A DNA stretch of 41,851 bases, taken from the NCBI GenBank assembly GCA_025358025.1, contig JANYKW010000122.1:1-41851 (forward strand). The letters run 5' to 3'. Position numbers and translations under genes: made by a program. The notes beneath the pieces are model-generated. The model did no database searches. It saw nothing but the letters and a program-made list of their open reading frames with translations, and was not told the origin of the DNA. This stretch comes from Bacteroidia bacterium (lineage in GTDB: Bacteria > Bacteroidota > Bacteroidia > Bacteroidales > Prolixibacteraceae). Positions 16,219-23,793 of this stretch are shown here, piece by piece. Every line of letters begins with the position of its first letter. Within the stretch, counting starts at the first letter, position 1.

Positions 16219-17337
16219 ATGAAGAACCTTAGAAATTTACTCTTTTTGGTAACGATTCTCCTTCTGGCAGGCCTATTAAAAGCCCAAAATTCTCCTTCCA
16301 AAAAAGAGATCATGGACAAAATGGTGCTCGCCAATGCATATTTCATGAACAAATGGCCGGATACCGGGAAAAGTATTATCACCAACCGCGAAAGACCCAG
16401 TAACATCTGGACCCGTGCCGTTTATTATGAAGGGCTGATGGCACTATATACTTTGAATCCGGATAAAGCTTACTATGATTATTCCGTTTCGTGGGGAGAG
16501 GCTCACAAATGGGGTCTTCGCGATGGTATCAAAACCCGCAATGCCGATAACCAGTGCTGTGGACAAACCTATCTCGATCTCTATGAAATCGACAAGAAGC
16601 CTGAACGGATAAAGGATATCCAGGCATCTGTTGAATTGATGCTGAACAGCGATCGTATCAACGACTGGAACTGGATCGATGCATTGCAAATGGGCATGCC
16701 GGTTTTTGCCAAACTGCAAAAGATTACTGGTGATAGCAGGTATTCTGAACGCATGTTCAGTATGTACTGTGATAGCAAAGTCAAGCAGGGATTATACAAT
16801 AAAAAAGAGAAGCTTTGGTGGCGGGATAAGGATTTTTTGCCCCCATACAAAGAACCAAATGGCGAAAGTTGTTACTGGTCGCGTGGAAACGGCTGGGTGG
16901 TAGCTGCGCTGGTCAGGGTGATGGAAATTTTACCAGATGACCCTCATTACAAGGAATACAAAAAAACTTATATGGAAATGATGAAGGCTTTGTTATCAAT
17001 TCAGCGGGAAGATGGATTCTGGAATGTCAGTTTGCACGATCCGTCCAATTTTGGAGGGAAGGAGACTACCGGAACCGCACTGTTCGTTTACGGAATGGCC
17101 TGGGGAGTGAACCATGGTCTGCTGAGTACCAAAAAATACATGCCTGCCATAACCAAAGGGTGGAATGCCATGGCGAACGAAGCCGTTCATCCCGACGGAT
17201 TTTTAGGATACACGCAGGGTACCGGTAAGCAACCGTCAGATAGTCAGCCGGTTACTAATACCAGTAAGCCGGATTTCGAAGATTATGGACTAGGTTGTTT
17301 TCTGCTGGCAGGAAGTGAAGTTTATAAACTTAAATAG
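16219..17337 (+). CDS. Secreted GH105 unsaturated rhamnogalacturonyl hydrolase (second copy)
   Basis: The 372-residue protein starts at the ATG at 16219 (MKNLRNLLFLVTILLLAGLL, signal peptide ending KAQ); the longer frame from 16129 overlaps the previous gene and lacks a signal. It resembles YteR-type enzymes: MNKWPDTGK near the N-terminus, RPSNIWTRAVYYEGLMALY, NADNQCCGQTYLDLYEIDKK, DWNWIDALQMGMPVFAKL with catalytic candidate Asp154, WSRGNGWVVAALVRVMEILP, and EDGFWNVSLHDPSNFGGKET. It would remove the unsaturated galacturonate from PL11 products. It is separated from the preceding gene by 43 bases and from the esterase by nine. Confidence 0.92.
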   Translation: MKNLRNLLFLVTILLLAGLLKAQNSPSKKEIMDKMVLANAYFMNKWPDTGKSIITNRERPSNIWTRAVYYEGLMALYTLNPDKAYYDYSVSWGEAHKWGLRDGIKTRNADNQCCGQTYLDLYEIDKKPERIKDIQASVELMLNSDRINDWNWIDALQMGMPVFAKLQKITGDSRYSERMFSMYCDSKVKQGLYNKKEKLWWRDKDFLPPYKEPNGESCYWSRGNGWVVAALVRVMEILPDDPHYKEYKKTYMEMMKALLSIQREDGFWNVSLHDPSNFGGKETTGTALFVYGMAWGVNHGLLSTKKYMPAITKGWNAMANEAVHPDGFLGYTQGTGKQPSDSQPVTNTSKPDFEDYGLGCFLLAGSEVYKLK

Positions 17338-17346
17338 TATCCCGGA

Positions 17347-18924
17347 ATGAAGAAGTTTAATATTGAAGGGTTGGGCCAATTTTCGATTGTATTTGCTTTT
17401 ATTTTCTGTTTTTCTGAACCGCTATTTGCTGTTGTTTCGATGGCAAGTCCCTTTCAGGACCACATGGTTTTGCAGCGGGAGAGCATGATGCCCGTTTGGG
17501 GAAAGGCAAATCCGGGAGAGTCGGTTACCGTGTCAATTGGTGCACAGGAACAATCTGCCATAGCGGGGAAAGATGGAAAATGGATGGTCCGTTTGAGCCC
17601 AATCAAGGCAGGTGGTCCATACCGGATGACAGCCAAAGGAGAGAATACCATCGTGCTGAATGACGTGTATATTGGAGAAGTTTGGTTATGCTCGGGACAG
17701 TCCAACATGGATATGACGGTTGCCCGCGAAGACCGCTACTGGTGCGGTGTGTTCAATGAAAAGGATGAAGTTGCAAATGCCAATTATCCGGAGATTAGGG
17801 TTTATGATACTGCATTTACACCTTCAGATGATCTTCAGGACAAGGTAGAAGGGAAATGGGAGCCTGTTCTGCCTTCAACAGTAGGCCATTTCTCTGCTGC
17901 CGCTTATTTCTTCGCCCGGGAACTATATCAGAAATATAAGGTACCTATCGGACTGATTACCACCGCATACGGTGCAAGCACTGCAGAAGCGTGGATTAGC
18001 AAGCCATCTCTGGAGTCGCACGCCAATTTTAAATTTTTATTGGATAATTATCTGAAGAAAAAATCAGAATACCTCCCCTCCTTGCAGGATTTGCTGACTT
18101 ATCAGGCTGAGGTCGACAAATGGAAAACTGACGCAGCCAAGGCTAAAACAGAAGGAAAAGATGAGCTAAGGGCGCCAAAGAACAAGGATCCCAGAGTGGA
18201 TCAGCATAATCCTTCTGTTTTGTTTAATGGAATGGTTGCTCCGCTGGTGCCTTATGCAATCCGGGGTGCCATCTGGTACCAGGGCGAATCGAACCAGAAC
18301 TCCCAGCAAGTCTACCGTGAACTCATGGAGACCCTGATTGCCGACTGGCGATCTGTATGGGGTCAGGGTGAATTTCCTTTTCTATATGTACAATTGGCCA
18401 ATTATGCAAAAACCTTTGATACAGAAGCTGCTGCAGGCAAAGGTTTGACTCTTGTGAGGGAAGCACAACTGCAAAATCTTTCAGTTCACAATACTGCCAT
18501 GGCTGTAGCAATCGACAATGCTGATCCACTGGATATGGGGAATATCCATCCCAAAAATAAACAGGAGATTGGCCGTCGACTGGCCTTGGCAGCTTTTGGA
18601 AAGGTGTATGGAGAGAATATCGGCTATACTGGTCCTTTGTATAGTCACTACCTGATAGAAGGTGATAAAATCAGGCTTTGTTTTGGGGAGACAGGCAACG
18701 GGATGCTGGCAAAAGATGGTATTCTGAGCGGATTTGCTATCGCAGGAGCAGATAAGAACTTTGTATCTGCGGATGCCAGAATCGATGGAAATACCATTTT
18801 GGTTTCGAGTCCGGCAGTGGTAAATCCTCAGGCAGTGCGCTATGGATGGAATGCCAATCCGAAGGTAAATCTTTACAGTAAAACCGGATTACCTGCTTCA
18901 CCATTCAGAACAGATTTTTGGTAG
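17347..18924 (+). CDS. Secreted sialate-O-acetylesterase-type carbohydrate esterase (SASA domain)
   Basis: The 525-residue protein has an N-terminal hydrophobic leader and the arrangement of sialate 9-O-acetylesterases. An N-terminal beta domain (MASPFQDHMVLQRESMMPVW, GKANPGESVTVSIG) precedes the SGNH-fold catalytic domain. The nucleophile is predicted as Ser119 in LCSGQSNMDM; GAIWYQGESNQN is the family's second conserved block, and NIHPKNKQEIGRRLA supplies the catalytic histidine. In plant-cell-wall PULs these enzymes remove acetyl groups from pectin rather than from sialic acid, and there are no sialic-acid genes here. It is the last gene of the rhamnogalacturonan operon, nine bases after GH105 and 12 bases before the terminator. 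Substrate is inferred. Confidence 0.92.
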   Translation: MKKFNIEGLGQFSIVFAFIFCFSEPLFAVVSMASPFQDHMVLQRESMMPVWGKANPGESVTVSIGAQEQSAIAGKDGKWMVRLSPIKAGGPYRMTAKGENTIVLNDVYIGEVWLCSGQSNMDMTVAREDRYWCGVFNEKDEVANANYPEIRVYDTAFTPSDDLQDKVEGKWEPVLPSTVGHFSAAAYFFARELYQKYKVPIGLITTAYGASTAEAWISKPSLESHANFKFLLDNYLKKKSEYLPSLQDLLTYQAEVDKWKTDAAKAKTEGKDELRAPKNKDPRVDQHNPSVLFNGMVAPLVPYAIRGAIWYQGESNQNSQQVYRELMETLIADWRSVWGQGEFPFLYVQLANYAKTFDTEAAAGKGLTLVREAQLQNLSVHNTAMAVAIDNADPLDMGNIHPKNKQEIGRRLALAAFGKVYGENIGYTGPLYSHYLIEGDKIRLCFGETGNGMLAKDGILSGFAIAGADKNFVSADARIDGNTILVSSPAVVNPQAVRYGWNANPKVNLYSKTGLPASPFRTDFW

Positions 18925-18936
18925 ATACTATTATCA

Positions 18937-18977
18937 ATTGATTTTGAGTGGTTAATAACCTCAGAAATCAATTTTTT
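18937..18977 (+). terminator. Rho-independent terminator of the rhamnogalacturonan operon
   Basis: ATTGATTTTGA and GGTT on the left pair with AACC, TCAGAA and TCAAT on the right (bulges of TG and A, one G-U pair) around the loop AAT, and the stem leads into six T. The gap between the converging esterase and ThuA genes is only 61 bases, so it may also slow transcription from the other side, where the T-run is lacking. Confidence 0.8.
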
Positions 18978-18985
18978 ATCCATTT

Positions 18986-19729
18986 TTATTTAATTCCGGC
19001 ATAGCTCCATACGATCGACTGCCTGAGCAATTTTCTGAAGTTTTCATTCTGAAAGGTGGGGGTGTCATGTCCGCTTTGCAGTGTCACAACCCTTGCCTTA
19101 CCATATTTCCACGTCCAGCCTATAACGGAATTGCTTGATTTTTCAGTGGTTGTTAATAGCGGTTCAGTCCCAGGTGCAATATAATAGCCTTTGTAGGTCT
19201 CATCGAAGATTTCAAAATCTTTTACTCCTTTTGTGACAGGATGCTTTTTATCCGCGATCTGAACTGTGAAACGAATATCATGAATATAGGAGCATTTGTC
19301 GTACTCTTTCCCATCCACGACAGTGGGTTTGTGAAAGTATTTTCCACCGATAATATTCCAGTATTCCGGCCATTCGTCGAAGGCGCAGATGCTGTGGTGC
19401 AGTACAACCAACGGCTTCCCTTCCCTTATGCAGTCTGCAACTATTTTCTCCTGTTCCGGTGTACTTTTTTGCCACATATGGTAGAAAACCAGCACATCAT
19501 ATTTGCTCCTGTTTTCAGGCAGAAACTGGTCAAAGGCTGCGGGGAATTCCACCACCTCGCTGGTAATGTCTTGCCCCAGGCTATTCAGCATTTCATTGAA
19601 AGAGGGTTTATCATAACTATGGCCGCCGGTGACAACGAGTATCCTGATCTGTGTTTTTGCCTCGGCATTGAGGGGAGTGAAAAATAGGGTTGAAATCAAG
19701 AGGAGCGATAATGCGAGGAATTTCTTCAT
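18986..19729 (-). CDS. Secreted ThuA-domain protein (trehalose-utilisation-like)
   Basis: The 247-residue protein has a signal peptide (MKKFLALSLLLISTLFFTPL, ending near NAEAKT) and a ThuA domain, a glutamine-amidotransferase-like fold. Typical segments are IRILVVTGGHSYDKPSFNEM, SKYDVLVFYHMWQKSTPEQE, REGKPLVVLHHSICAFDEWP, HPVTKGVKDFEIFDETYKGY and GKARVVTLQSGHD. ThuA proteins accompany periplasmic or cytoplasmic sugar oxidation and isomerisation genes; their chemistry is still unsettled, with a role in disaccharide 3-keto metabolism shown for some. It is the most downstream gene of a minus-strand group with a secreted TIM-barrel protein. The gene runs towards the rhamnogalacturonan operon and ends in a short gap with a terminator. 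Confidence 0.88.
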   Translation of the reverse strand: MKKFLALSLLLISTLFFTPLNAEAKTQIRILVVTGGHSYDKPSFNEMLNSLGQDITSEVVEFPAAFDQFLPENRSKYDVLVFYHMWQKSTPEQEKIVADCIREGKPLVVLHHSICAFDEWPEYWNIIGGKYFHKPTVVDGKEYDKCSYIHDIRFTVQIADKKHPVTKGVKDFEIFDETYKGYYIAPGTEPLLTTTEKSSNSVIGWTWKYGKARVVTLQSGHDTPTFQNENFRKLLRQSIVWSYAGIK

Positions 19730-19796
19730 AATTCTGATTTTTTATCCGGACCTAAAAATACAAAGATTCTCTTTTGTTTGTTGAATTTGATATAAA

Positions 19797-19827
19797 CTGA
19801 AGGGGCCATGCTTAGTCGCCCCTTCAG
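19797..19827 (-). terminator. Hairpin terminator after the Spy/CpxP-like gene
   Basis: CTGAAGGGGC and GCCCCTTCAG are perfect ten-base inverted repeats around an 11-base loop, beginning nine bases beyond the stop of the gene at 19836. On the minus strand the stem is followed by TTTAT, a short T-run. It separates this gene from thuA. Confidence 0.65.
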
Positions 19828-19835
19828 CTTATGCA

Positions 19836-20306
19836 TTACTTCATCCCTTTTGGCCCTTTTGGACCTTTTCCATCCCGCATCTTCGGGTTGAAATTATCAA
19901 ATTTCAGGCGTTGCTCATCATTAAGTTGCGCGCGCATTTCCATGCGGTTTTTGATCTGGATCTTGGCAATCTCAATGCGCAATGCACCAATTTGCTCGAT
20001 ATTTTTGTTAATCGCTGCCAAATCAGATTTTTCTGAAGTAACAAGGGTCTTTTGATGAGCTTCAGCTTCACCAAGTTCATTTTTCAGGGGTTGAAGTTTT
20101 TTTTGCGTAGCAATCATCCCCGCCTTAAAAGACTCTTTTTGAACATCTGTCAGGTTGAGTCGTTGTACTGCTTCTCTCATTTTGTCTTTCTGTGGACCCA
20201 TTTGCTGTCTGTTGTACATCTTTTTTACAACCACTTCTTCTGTTTGTGCAAATAATACCGAAGAAATACTCATCAGCATGATAGCCATTAAAATTTTTGT
20301 TCTCAT
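19836..20306 (-). CDS. Spy/CpxP-like periplasmic protein
   Basis: This 156-residue exported protein (MRTKILMAIMLMSISSVLFA, cleaved before QTEE) is almost wholly helical and charged. It carries two LTxxQ-type segments, LNLTDVQKESFKAGM (about residues 50-64) and AQLNDEQRLKFDNF (about 127-140), the signature of the Spy/CpxP chaperone-like family that responds to envelope stress or metals. Between them lies a long predicted coiled helix (KKLQPLKNELGEAEAHQKTL). The C-terminus is a basic glycine/lysine/proline tail (GKGPKGPKG). Neighbours are unrelated sugar genes and it appears to be transcribed alone, between its own hairpin terminator and a 160-base gap upstream. Confidence 0.72.
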   Translation of the reverse strand: MRTKILMAIMLMSISSVLFAQTEEVVVKKMYNRQQMGPQKDKMREAVQRLNLTDVQKESFKAGMIATQKKLQPLKNELGEAEAHQKTLVTSEKSDLAAINKNIEQIGALRIEIAKIQIKNRMEMRAQLNDEQRLKFDNFNPKMRDGKGPKGPKGMK

Positions 20307-20466
20307 GACATTTACAATTTAAATATGTTTCACAACGCTTTACTAAAACTGTCTTTTAGATTGCTATTAATGGAAAAGGTTACCTGCATTTGATCAGTTT
20401 TAACAAAATTTAATGAATAGTGGTTTGAAAGTCTGAGTGCCACCTTTTTTTTGCAGTGGATCCAGT

Positions 20467-21360
20467 TTACTGCCCAATTTTTTTGAGAGCATCTTTGATC
20501 TCCTTCAGGAAGATGGGTACTTTTACTTTCGGATCTCCTTCACCAAGCGTTTCCAAAGGAAGGTATCCGCGATAGCCGGAATCCTTAATGATAGTCATCA
20601 GCTTGTCAAGATCCGTTTTCTCCTCTTTGCCATTCACAAACAAAGTTTCCTTTAGTTGCCAGTTCACTGCATAAGGAATAGATTGTGCGATCTCTTTGTA
20701 GGGATCTCCTGTACGATAGCTTCCGGTATCCAGTATTAGTCCGCACCATTCGGAATTTATAAGATTCAGGATTTCTATTGCCTGGTCGGCTGTTTTAATG
20801 AAGTCATTGTGGTTCTGGATGGCTACTATCACGCCATGAGACTTCCCGAATGCCACGCACTCTTTCATTGTTTTAACCAACTGATCCAATGCTTCTGCCC
20901 TGGATAACCCTTTGGGCTCAGCAACACCTGCAAACACACGGACGACAGGTGCCCCTAATTTTTCAGCCGCGATGATCCATTTTTTGACCAATTCTACGCT
21001 GGCCAGCAGTTTTTTGGAGTCTGGATCTGTAAAATCGTTGCGCACCCCGGTTCCGCTGATTTCAACACCCAGCAAAAAGGCTTTTTGTTTGATATGGTAC
21101 AAATATTCATCGGATGGAACTTCCGGGTAACCGGGGAAATAATAGGCAGTCAGATCTACGGCATCAATCTGATGAAGGGCGCAATACTCAATCAGTTGAT
21201 CGGGATTCATTTCTCCACTCATTAAAGGTTTGTTAAACGAGTATGCATTCAGGCCGGTTTTGAGTTTTGCGGGAAAGGCCTTTTCGGATTTGGCTTGAAG
21301 CTGCATGCTGATGATCAGCAAAAGCGATAAGATTGACAGAATTAATCGTGTAGTTTTCAT
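20467..21360 (-). CDS. Secreted xylose-isomerase-like TIM-barrel protein (sugar phosphate isomerase/epimerase family)
   Basis: The 297-residue protein has a signal peptide (MKTTRLILSILSLLLIISMQ, ending near LQAKS) and an AP-endonuclease-2/xylose-isomerase-like barrel. Seen are KTGLNAYSFNKPLMSGEM at the first strand, HQIDAVDLTAYYFPGYPE, FLLGVEISGTGVRNDFTD, APVVRVFAGVAEPKG, GVIVAIQNHND with candidate metal ligands, WCGLILDTGSYRTGDPY, WQLKETLFVNGKEE and YRGYLPLETLGEGD. Metal ligands are therefore likely Glu, Asp, His and Glu at barrel strand ends. Members of this family act on sugars or keto-sugars as isomerases, epimerases or lyases; export suggests an extracytoplasmic sugar. It lies 21 bases beyond the GntP-family permease and is probably cotranscribed with it. 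Confidence 0.85.
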   Translation of the reverse strand: MKTTRLILSILSLLLIISMQLQAKSEKAFPAKLKTGLNAYSFNKPLMSGEMNPDQLIEYCALHQIDAVDLTAYYFPGYPEVPSDEYLYHIKQKAFLLGVEISGTGVRNDFTDPDSKKLLASVELVKKWIIAAEKLGAPVVRVFAGVAEPKGLSRAEALDQLVKTMKECVAFGKSHGVIVAIQNHNDFIKTADQAIEILNLINSEWCGLILDTGSYRTGDPYKEIAQSIPYAVNWQLKETLFVNGKEEKTDLDKLMTIIKDSGYRGYLPLETLGEGDPKVKVPIFLKEIKDALKKIGQ

Positions 21361-21381
21361 ACTGATAGGATAAAAAAATAT

Positions 21382-22803
21382 TTAAATAAACCAACTCATC
21401 CCCCAAACCGTTAAAATACCAACCACACCAATGGTTGATTCCATCAGAGACCAGGTTTGAAAGGTTTGTTTGACACTCAGTCCGAAGAATTCCTTGAACA
21501 TCCAGAATCCCGAATCGTTGAAATGAGACCACATCACACTCCCTGCACCGGTTGCAAGTACCATTAATTCGGGGGAAGCACCTGTTTGCTGGACGATGGG
21601 GAACATGATGGGAGCGGTAGTAAGTGTGGCAACCGTAGCGGATCCAATCGCCAGCCTGAAAATGGAAGCAACAAGGAAAGCCATCAGATAGGGATTCATG
21701 TGAAAGCTGTCAGAGACAGATCTGATATATTCAATTACATTACTGTCTTTCAAAACCTGGGAGAAACCTCCTCCTGCAGCAATAATCAGCATGATCATAG
21801 AAATAGCCCCGATTGATTTGGTCGCGATGGTCATCACATCATCCATCGATTTGCCTTTTCTGAGTCCAAGGGTAAAAATGGCTACCAGTACAGCAGTAAA
21901 AAGGGCCACATTGGCGTCACTCAAAAATTTGAAAAAGGTGAGCAGCATCGCAAAAATATTGGAAGCAGAACTGCTTAATCCATGTTGTGTGAGTAGCTGA
22001 GAATAGAATCCTGCGATATTTTCTACACCCAGTTTGGTCAGTACTGCTTTGACCGGCGGAGTGCCAACAAACAGATCTGTCAGGGCACCCAGCAACATCA
22101 AAATGATGGGTGTGACTGCGCATAAAATGCTGATTCCCATACCGGGGAGTTCACTTTTCTCAAAATGCCTCTCTTTGAAAAGTTCTTCCGGTGGGGAAAG
22201 TTTCATCTCCTTGAAGAAGCGGGAAAACCATACACCTCCGATCAGGCAGCAGGGAACCATAGGGATTAGTCCGTAGAGAAGGACTTTATTGACATCGGCC
22301 TCATAAATAAATGATACATAGGTAGGTGCGGGATGGGGAGGTAAAAAACAATGCGTAACGGACAAGGAGGACAAGAGGGGTAACGCCAACCACAAGAGCG
22401 GTAGCCTGGTTATGACAGCAAATGTGAAAATGAGTGGGATCAGCACCAGGAAACTGGCATTGTACATCATCGGCAGGCCGACAAAAAAACCTGTTATCAG
22501 CAAAGCGTACTGAATATTTTTCAATCCCATCAGGTCAATCATACGGAAGGCGATGGTATGGGCAGCGCCACTCTCTTCCAGAATCTTGCCGAGCATCGCG
22601 CCGAAAGCAAGAATCAGCAATACTTTACCCATGGTGTCGCCCACCCCTTTTAAGACAGAATCGAGAATATCAATCAGGTTCATGCTGCTAAGCAGACCAA
22701 CAACAAATGAGGTGATCAGAAGCGCCAGAAAAGCATGGAATTTAAATTTGCCGATCAAAATCAACAGGATCAGGAATCCGATTCCGACAACTAGAAGAGG
22801 CAT
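21382..22803 (-). CDS. GntP-family permease (gluconate:proton symporter type)
   Basis: The 473-residue inner-membrane protein belongs to the GntP family, which imports gluconate and related sugar acids with protons. It begins MPLLVVGIGFLILLILIGKF and continues with FHAFLALLITSFVVGLLSSM, GVGDTMGKVLLILAFGAMLG, the conserved ILEESGAAHTIAFRMIDLMG, LITGFFVGLPMMYNASFLVL, SVTHCFLPPHPAPTYVSFIY and VMWSHFNDSGFWMFKEFFGL near the end. About 12 membrane helices fit. It is the first gene of the minus-strand unit with the secreted isomerase-like protein. A sugar acid, possibly from oxidised plant sugars, is the expected substrate. Divergent from the toxin-antitoxin pair. Confidence 0.95.
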   Translation of the reverse strand: MPLLVVGIGFLILLILIGKFKFHAFLALLITSFVVGLLSSMNLIDILDSVLKGVGDTMGKVLLILAFGAMLGKILEESGAAHTIAFRMIDLMGLKNIQYALLITGFFVGLPMMYNASFLVLIPLIFTFAVITRLPLLWLALPLLSSLSVTHCFLPPHPAPTYVSFIYEADVNKVLLYGLIPMVPCCLIGGVWFSRFFKEMKLSPPEELFKERHFEKSELPGMGISILCAVTPIILMLLGALTDLFVGTPPVKAVLTKLGVENIAGFYSQLLTQHGLSSSASNIFAMLLTFFKFLSDANVALFTAVLVAIFTLGLRKGKSMDDVMTIATKSIGAISMIMLIIAAGGGFSQVLKDSNVIEYIRSVSDSFHMNPYLMAFLVASIFRLAIGSATVATLTTAPIMFPIVQQTGASPELMVLATGAGSVMWSHFNDSGFWMFKEFFGLSVKQTFQTWSLMESTIGVVGILTVWGMSWFI

Positions 22804-22892
22804 AAAAGTTTGGTTAAATAGTTTGATCTAAAGGTAGAAATTTACACAATAATAGGAATCACAAATATTGGGCAATAGTTGCTGCCGTTTTA

Positions 22893-22923
22893 TTGCATTA
22901 TAATATAAAAGTACCTATATTTG
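22893..22923 (+). promoter_or_regulatory. Candidate promoter of the toxin-antitoxin pair
   Basis: TTG at 22893-22895 and TATATTTG at 22916-22923 match the Bacteroidota -33 and -7 elements (TTTG and TAnnTTTG) with 20 bases between them. The antitoxin ATG follows 31 bases after the -7 element. This is the best promoter match in the window. Confidence 0.6.
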
Positions 22924-22954
22924 TACATAATTAATAACTTATTTGACTATCTCA

Positions 22955-23206
22955 ATGATTGCAGCTAATTTTTCGGAGTTTAGGACACAGTTAAAAAAAT
23001 ACCTTGATTATGTCGAAGATGACAATGAGACCTTGATTGTCAAGAGGAAAACAGGCAAAGGAACTGTAATGATATCGCTGGATGAGTACAACTCAATCAT
23101 GGAAACAGTTCATTTGTTAAGTTCCAAAATAAATTCTGACCGGTTATATGAGTCGATTGGTCAAATGAAGGAGGGAAAAACTGTTTCACTGGATGCAATT
23201 GAATAA
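22955..23206 (+). CDS. yefM: Antitoxin of the Phd/YefM family
   Basis: The 83-residue protein begins at the ATG at 22955; an upstream TTG (22943) is possible but weaker. MIAANFSEFRTQLKKYLDYV forms the N-terminal dimerising and DNA-binding part of Phd/YefM antitoxins, followed by ETLIVKRKTGKGTVMISLDE, a fold-closing beta segment. The C-terminal tail with DRLYESIGQMKEGKTVSLDA would wrap the toxin. Its stop overlaps the toxin start by one base, the standard coupling for this pair. By family knowledge it neutralises YoeB and represses its own promoter. Confidence 0.93.
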   Translation: MIAANFSEFRTQLKKYLDYVEDDNETLIVKRKTGKGTVMISLDEYNSIMETVHLLSSKINSDRLYESIGQMKEGKTVSLDAIE

Positions 23207-23469
23207 TGAATAAAATTACCTTCTCCAAAAATGCCTGGGAGGACTATCTTTCATGGCAAAAAGAGGACAAAAAGATAGTCGGAAAGATCAACGAATTGAT
23301 AAGGGATATTCAACGGACTCCATATGAAGGCATTGGTAAACCGGAACCATTAAAATATGATTTGGCAGGGTTTTGGTCCCGAAGAATCGATACGGAACAC
23401 AGGCTGGTATATCAATACCGGGATGATCAAATATTAATTTACAGTTGCAGGTATCATTACGATAAATAG
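23206..23469 (+). CDS. yoeB: YoeB/Txe-family mRNA interferase toxin
   Basis: The 87-residue protein is a close match to Escherichia coli YoeB: WEDYLSWQKEDKKIVGKINE, then RTPYEGIGKPEPLKYDL, GFWSRRIDTEHRLVYQY and a C-terminal CRYHYDK. Residues equivalent to YoeB Glu46, Arg65 and His83 are Glu47, Arg66 and His84, so the ribosome-dependent RNase site is intact. It is a RelE-fold toxin that cleaves mRNA in the ribosomal A site. It starts at the last base of the antitoxin stop codon. No C-terminal change is apparent. Confidence 0.97.
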   Translation: MNKITFSKNAWEDYLSWQKEDKKIVGKINELIRDIQRTPYEGIGKPEPLKYDLAGFWSRRIDTEHRLVYQYRDDQILIYSCRYHYDK

Positions 23470-23501
23470 GTATGTTCTCTTAATACTGGTTTTAGCTAAT
23501 T

Positions 23502-23789
23502 ATGCACAAATTAAAACAAGAACAATTTCTACCCATCAGCTTAGACCAGGCGTGGGATTTCTTTGCCACACCCAGAAATCTGAACGAGGTAACGCCGGAC
23601 GATATGGTTTTTGAAATAACCTCCGAACTACCCGATAAAATGTATGAAGGATTGATGACAGATTTGCTTCATTATGATATTGGTAAATCCTTCATTGGCT
23701 GGATAGCCGGCAAAGTGTTTGTACACAATAAGGTGAAGGATATATTTGCTTACAGGCACAAGAGTCTGGAGACGTACTTTTCAAGTTAG
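23502..23789 (+). CDS. SRPBCC-family protein with an apparent internal deletion
   Basis: The 95-residue protein begins MHKLKQEQFLPISLDQAWDF, then FFATPRNLNEVTPDDMVFEI, as in SRPBCC (START/polyketide-cyclase-like) ligand-binding proteins of Bacteroidota. It ends LLHYDIGKSFIGWIAGKVFV and FAYRHKSLE, also typical of that family. Between MYEG (about residue 48) and LMTDLLHYDIG the central strands that usually read through a WHHQH-type segment are missing, so the protein is about 60 residues shorter than the 150-160 expected. The frame is kept. The beta-sheet would be incomplete, so the product is probably non-functional, though it might persist as a small protein. It lies 32 bases after yoeB and its stop is four bases from the stop of the convergent GH43 gene. 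Confidence 0.7.
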   Translation: MHKLKQEQFLPISLDQAWDFFATPRNLNEVTPDDMVFEITSELPDKMYEGLMTDLLHYDIGKSFIGWIAGKVFVHNKVKDIFAYRHKSLETYFSS

Positions 23790-23793
23790 GTGC

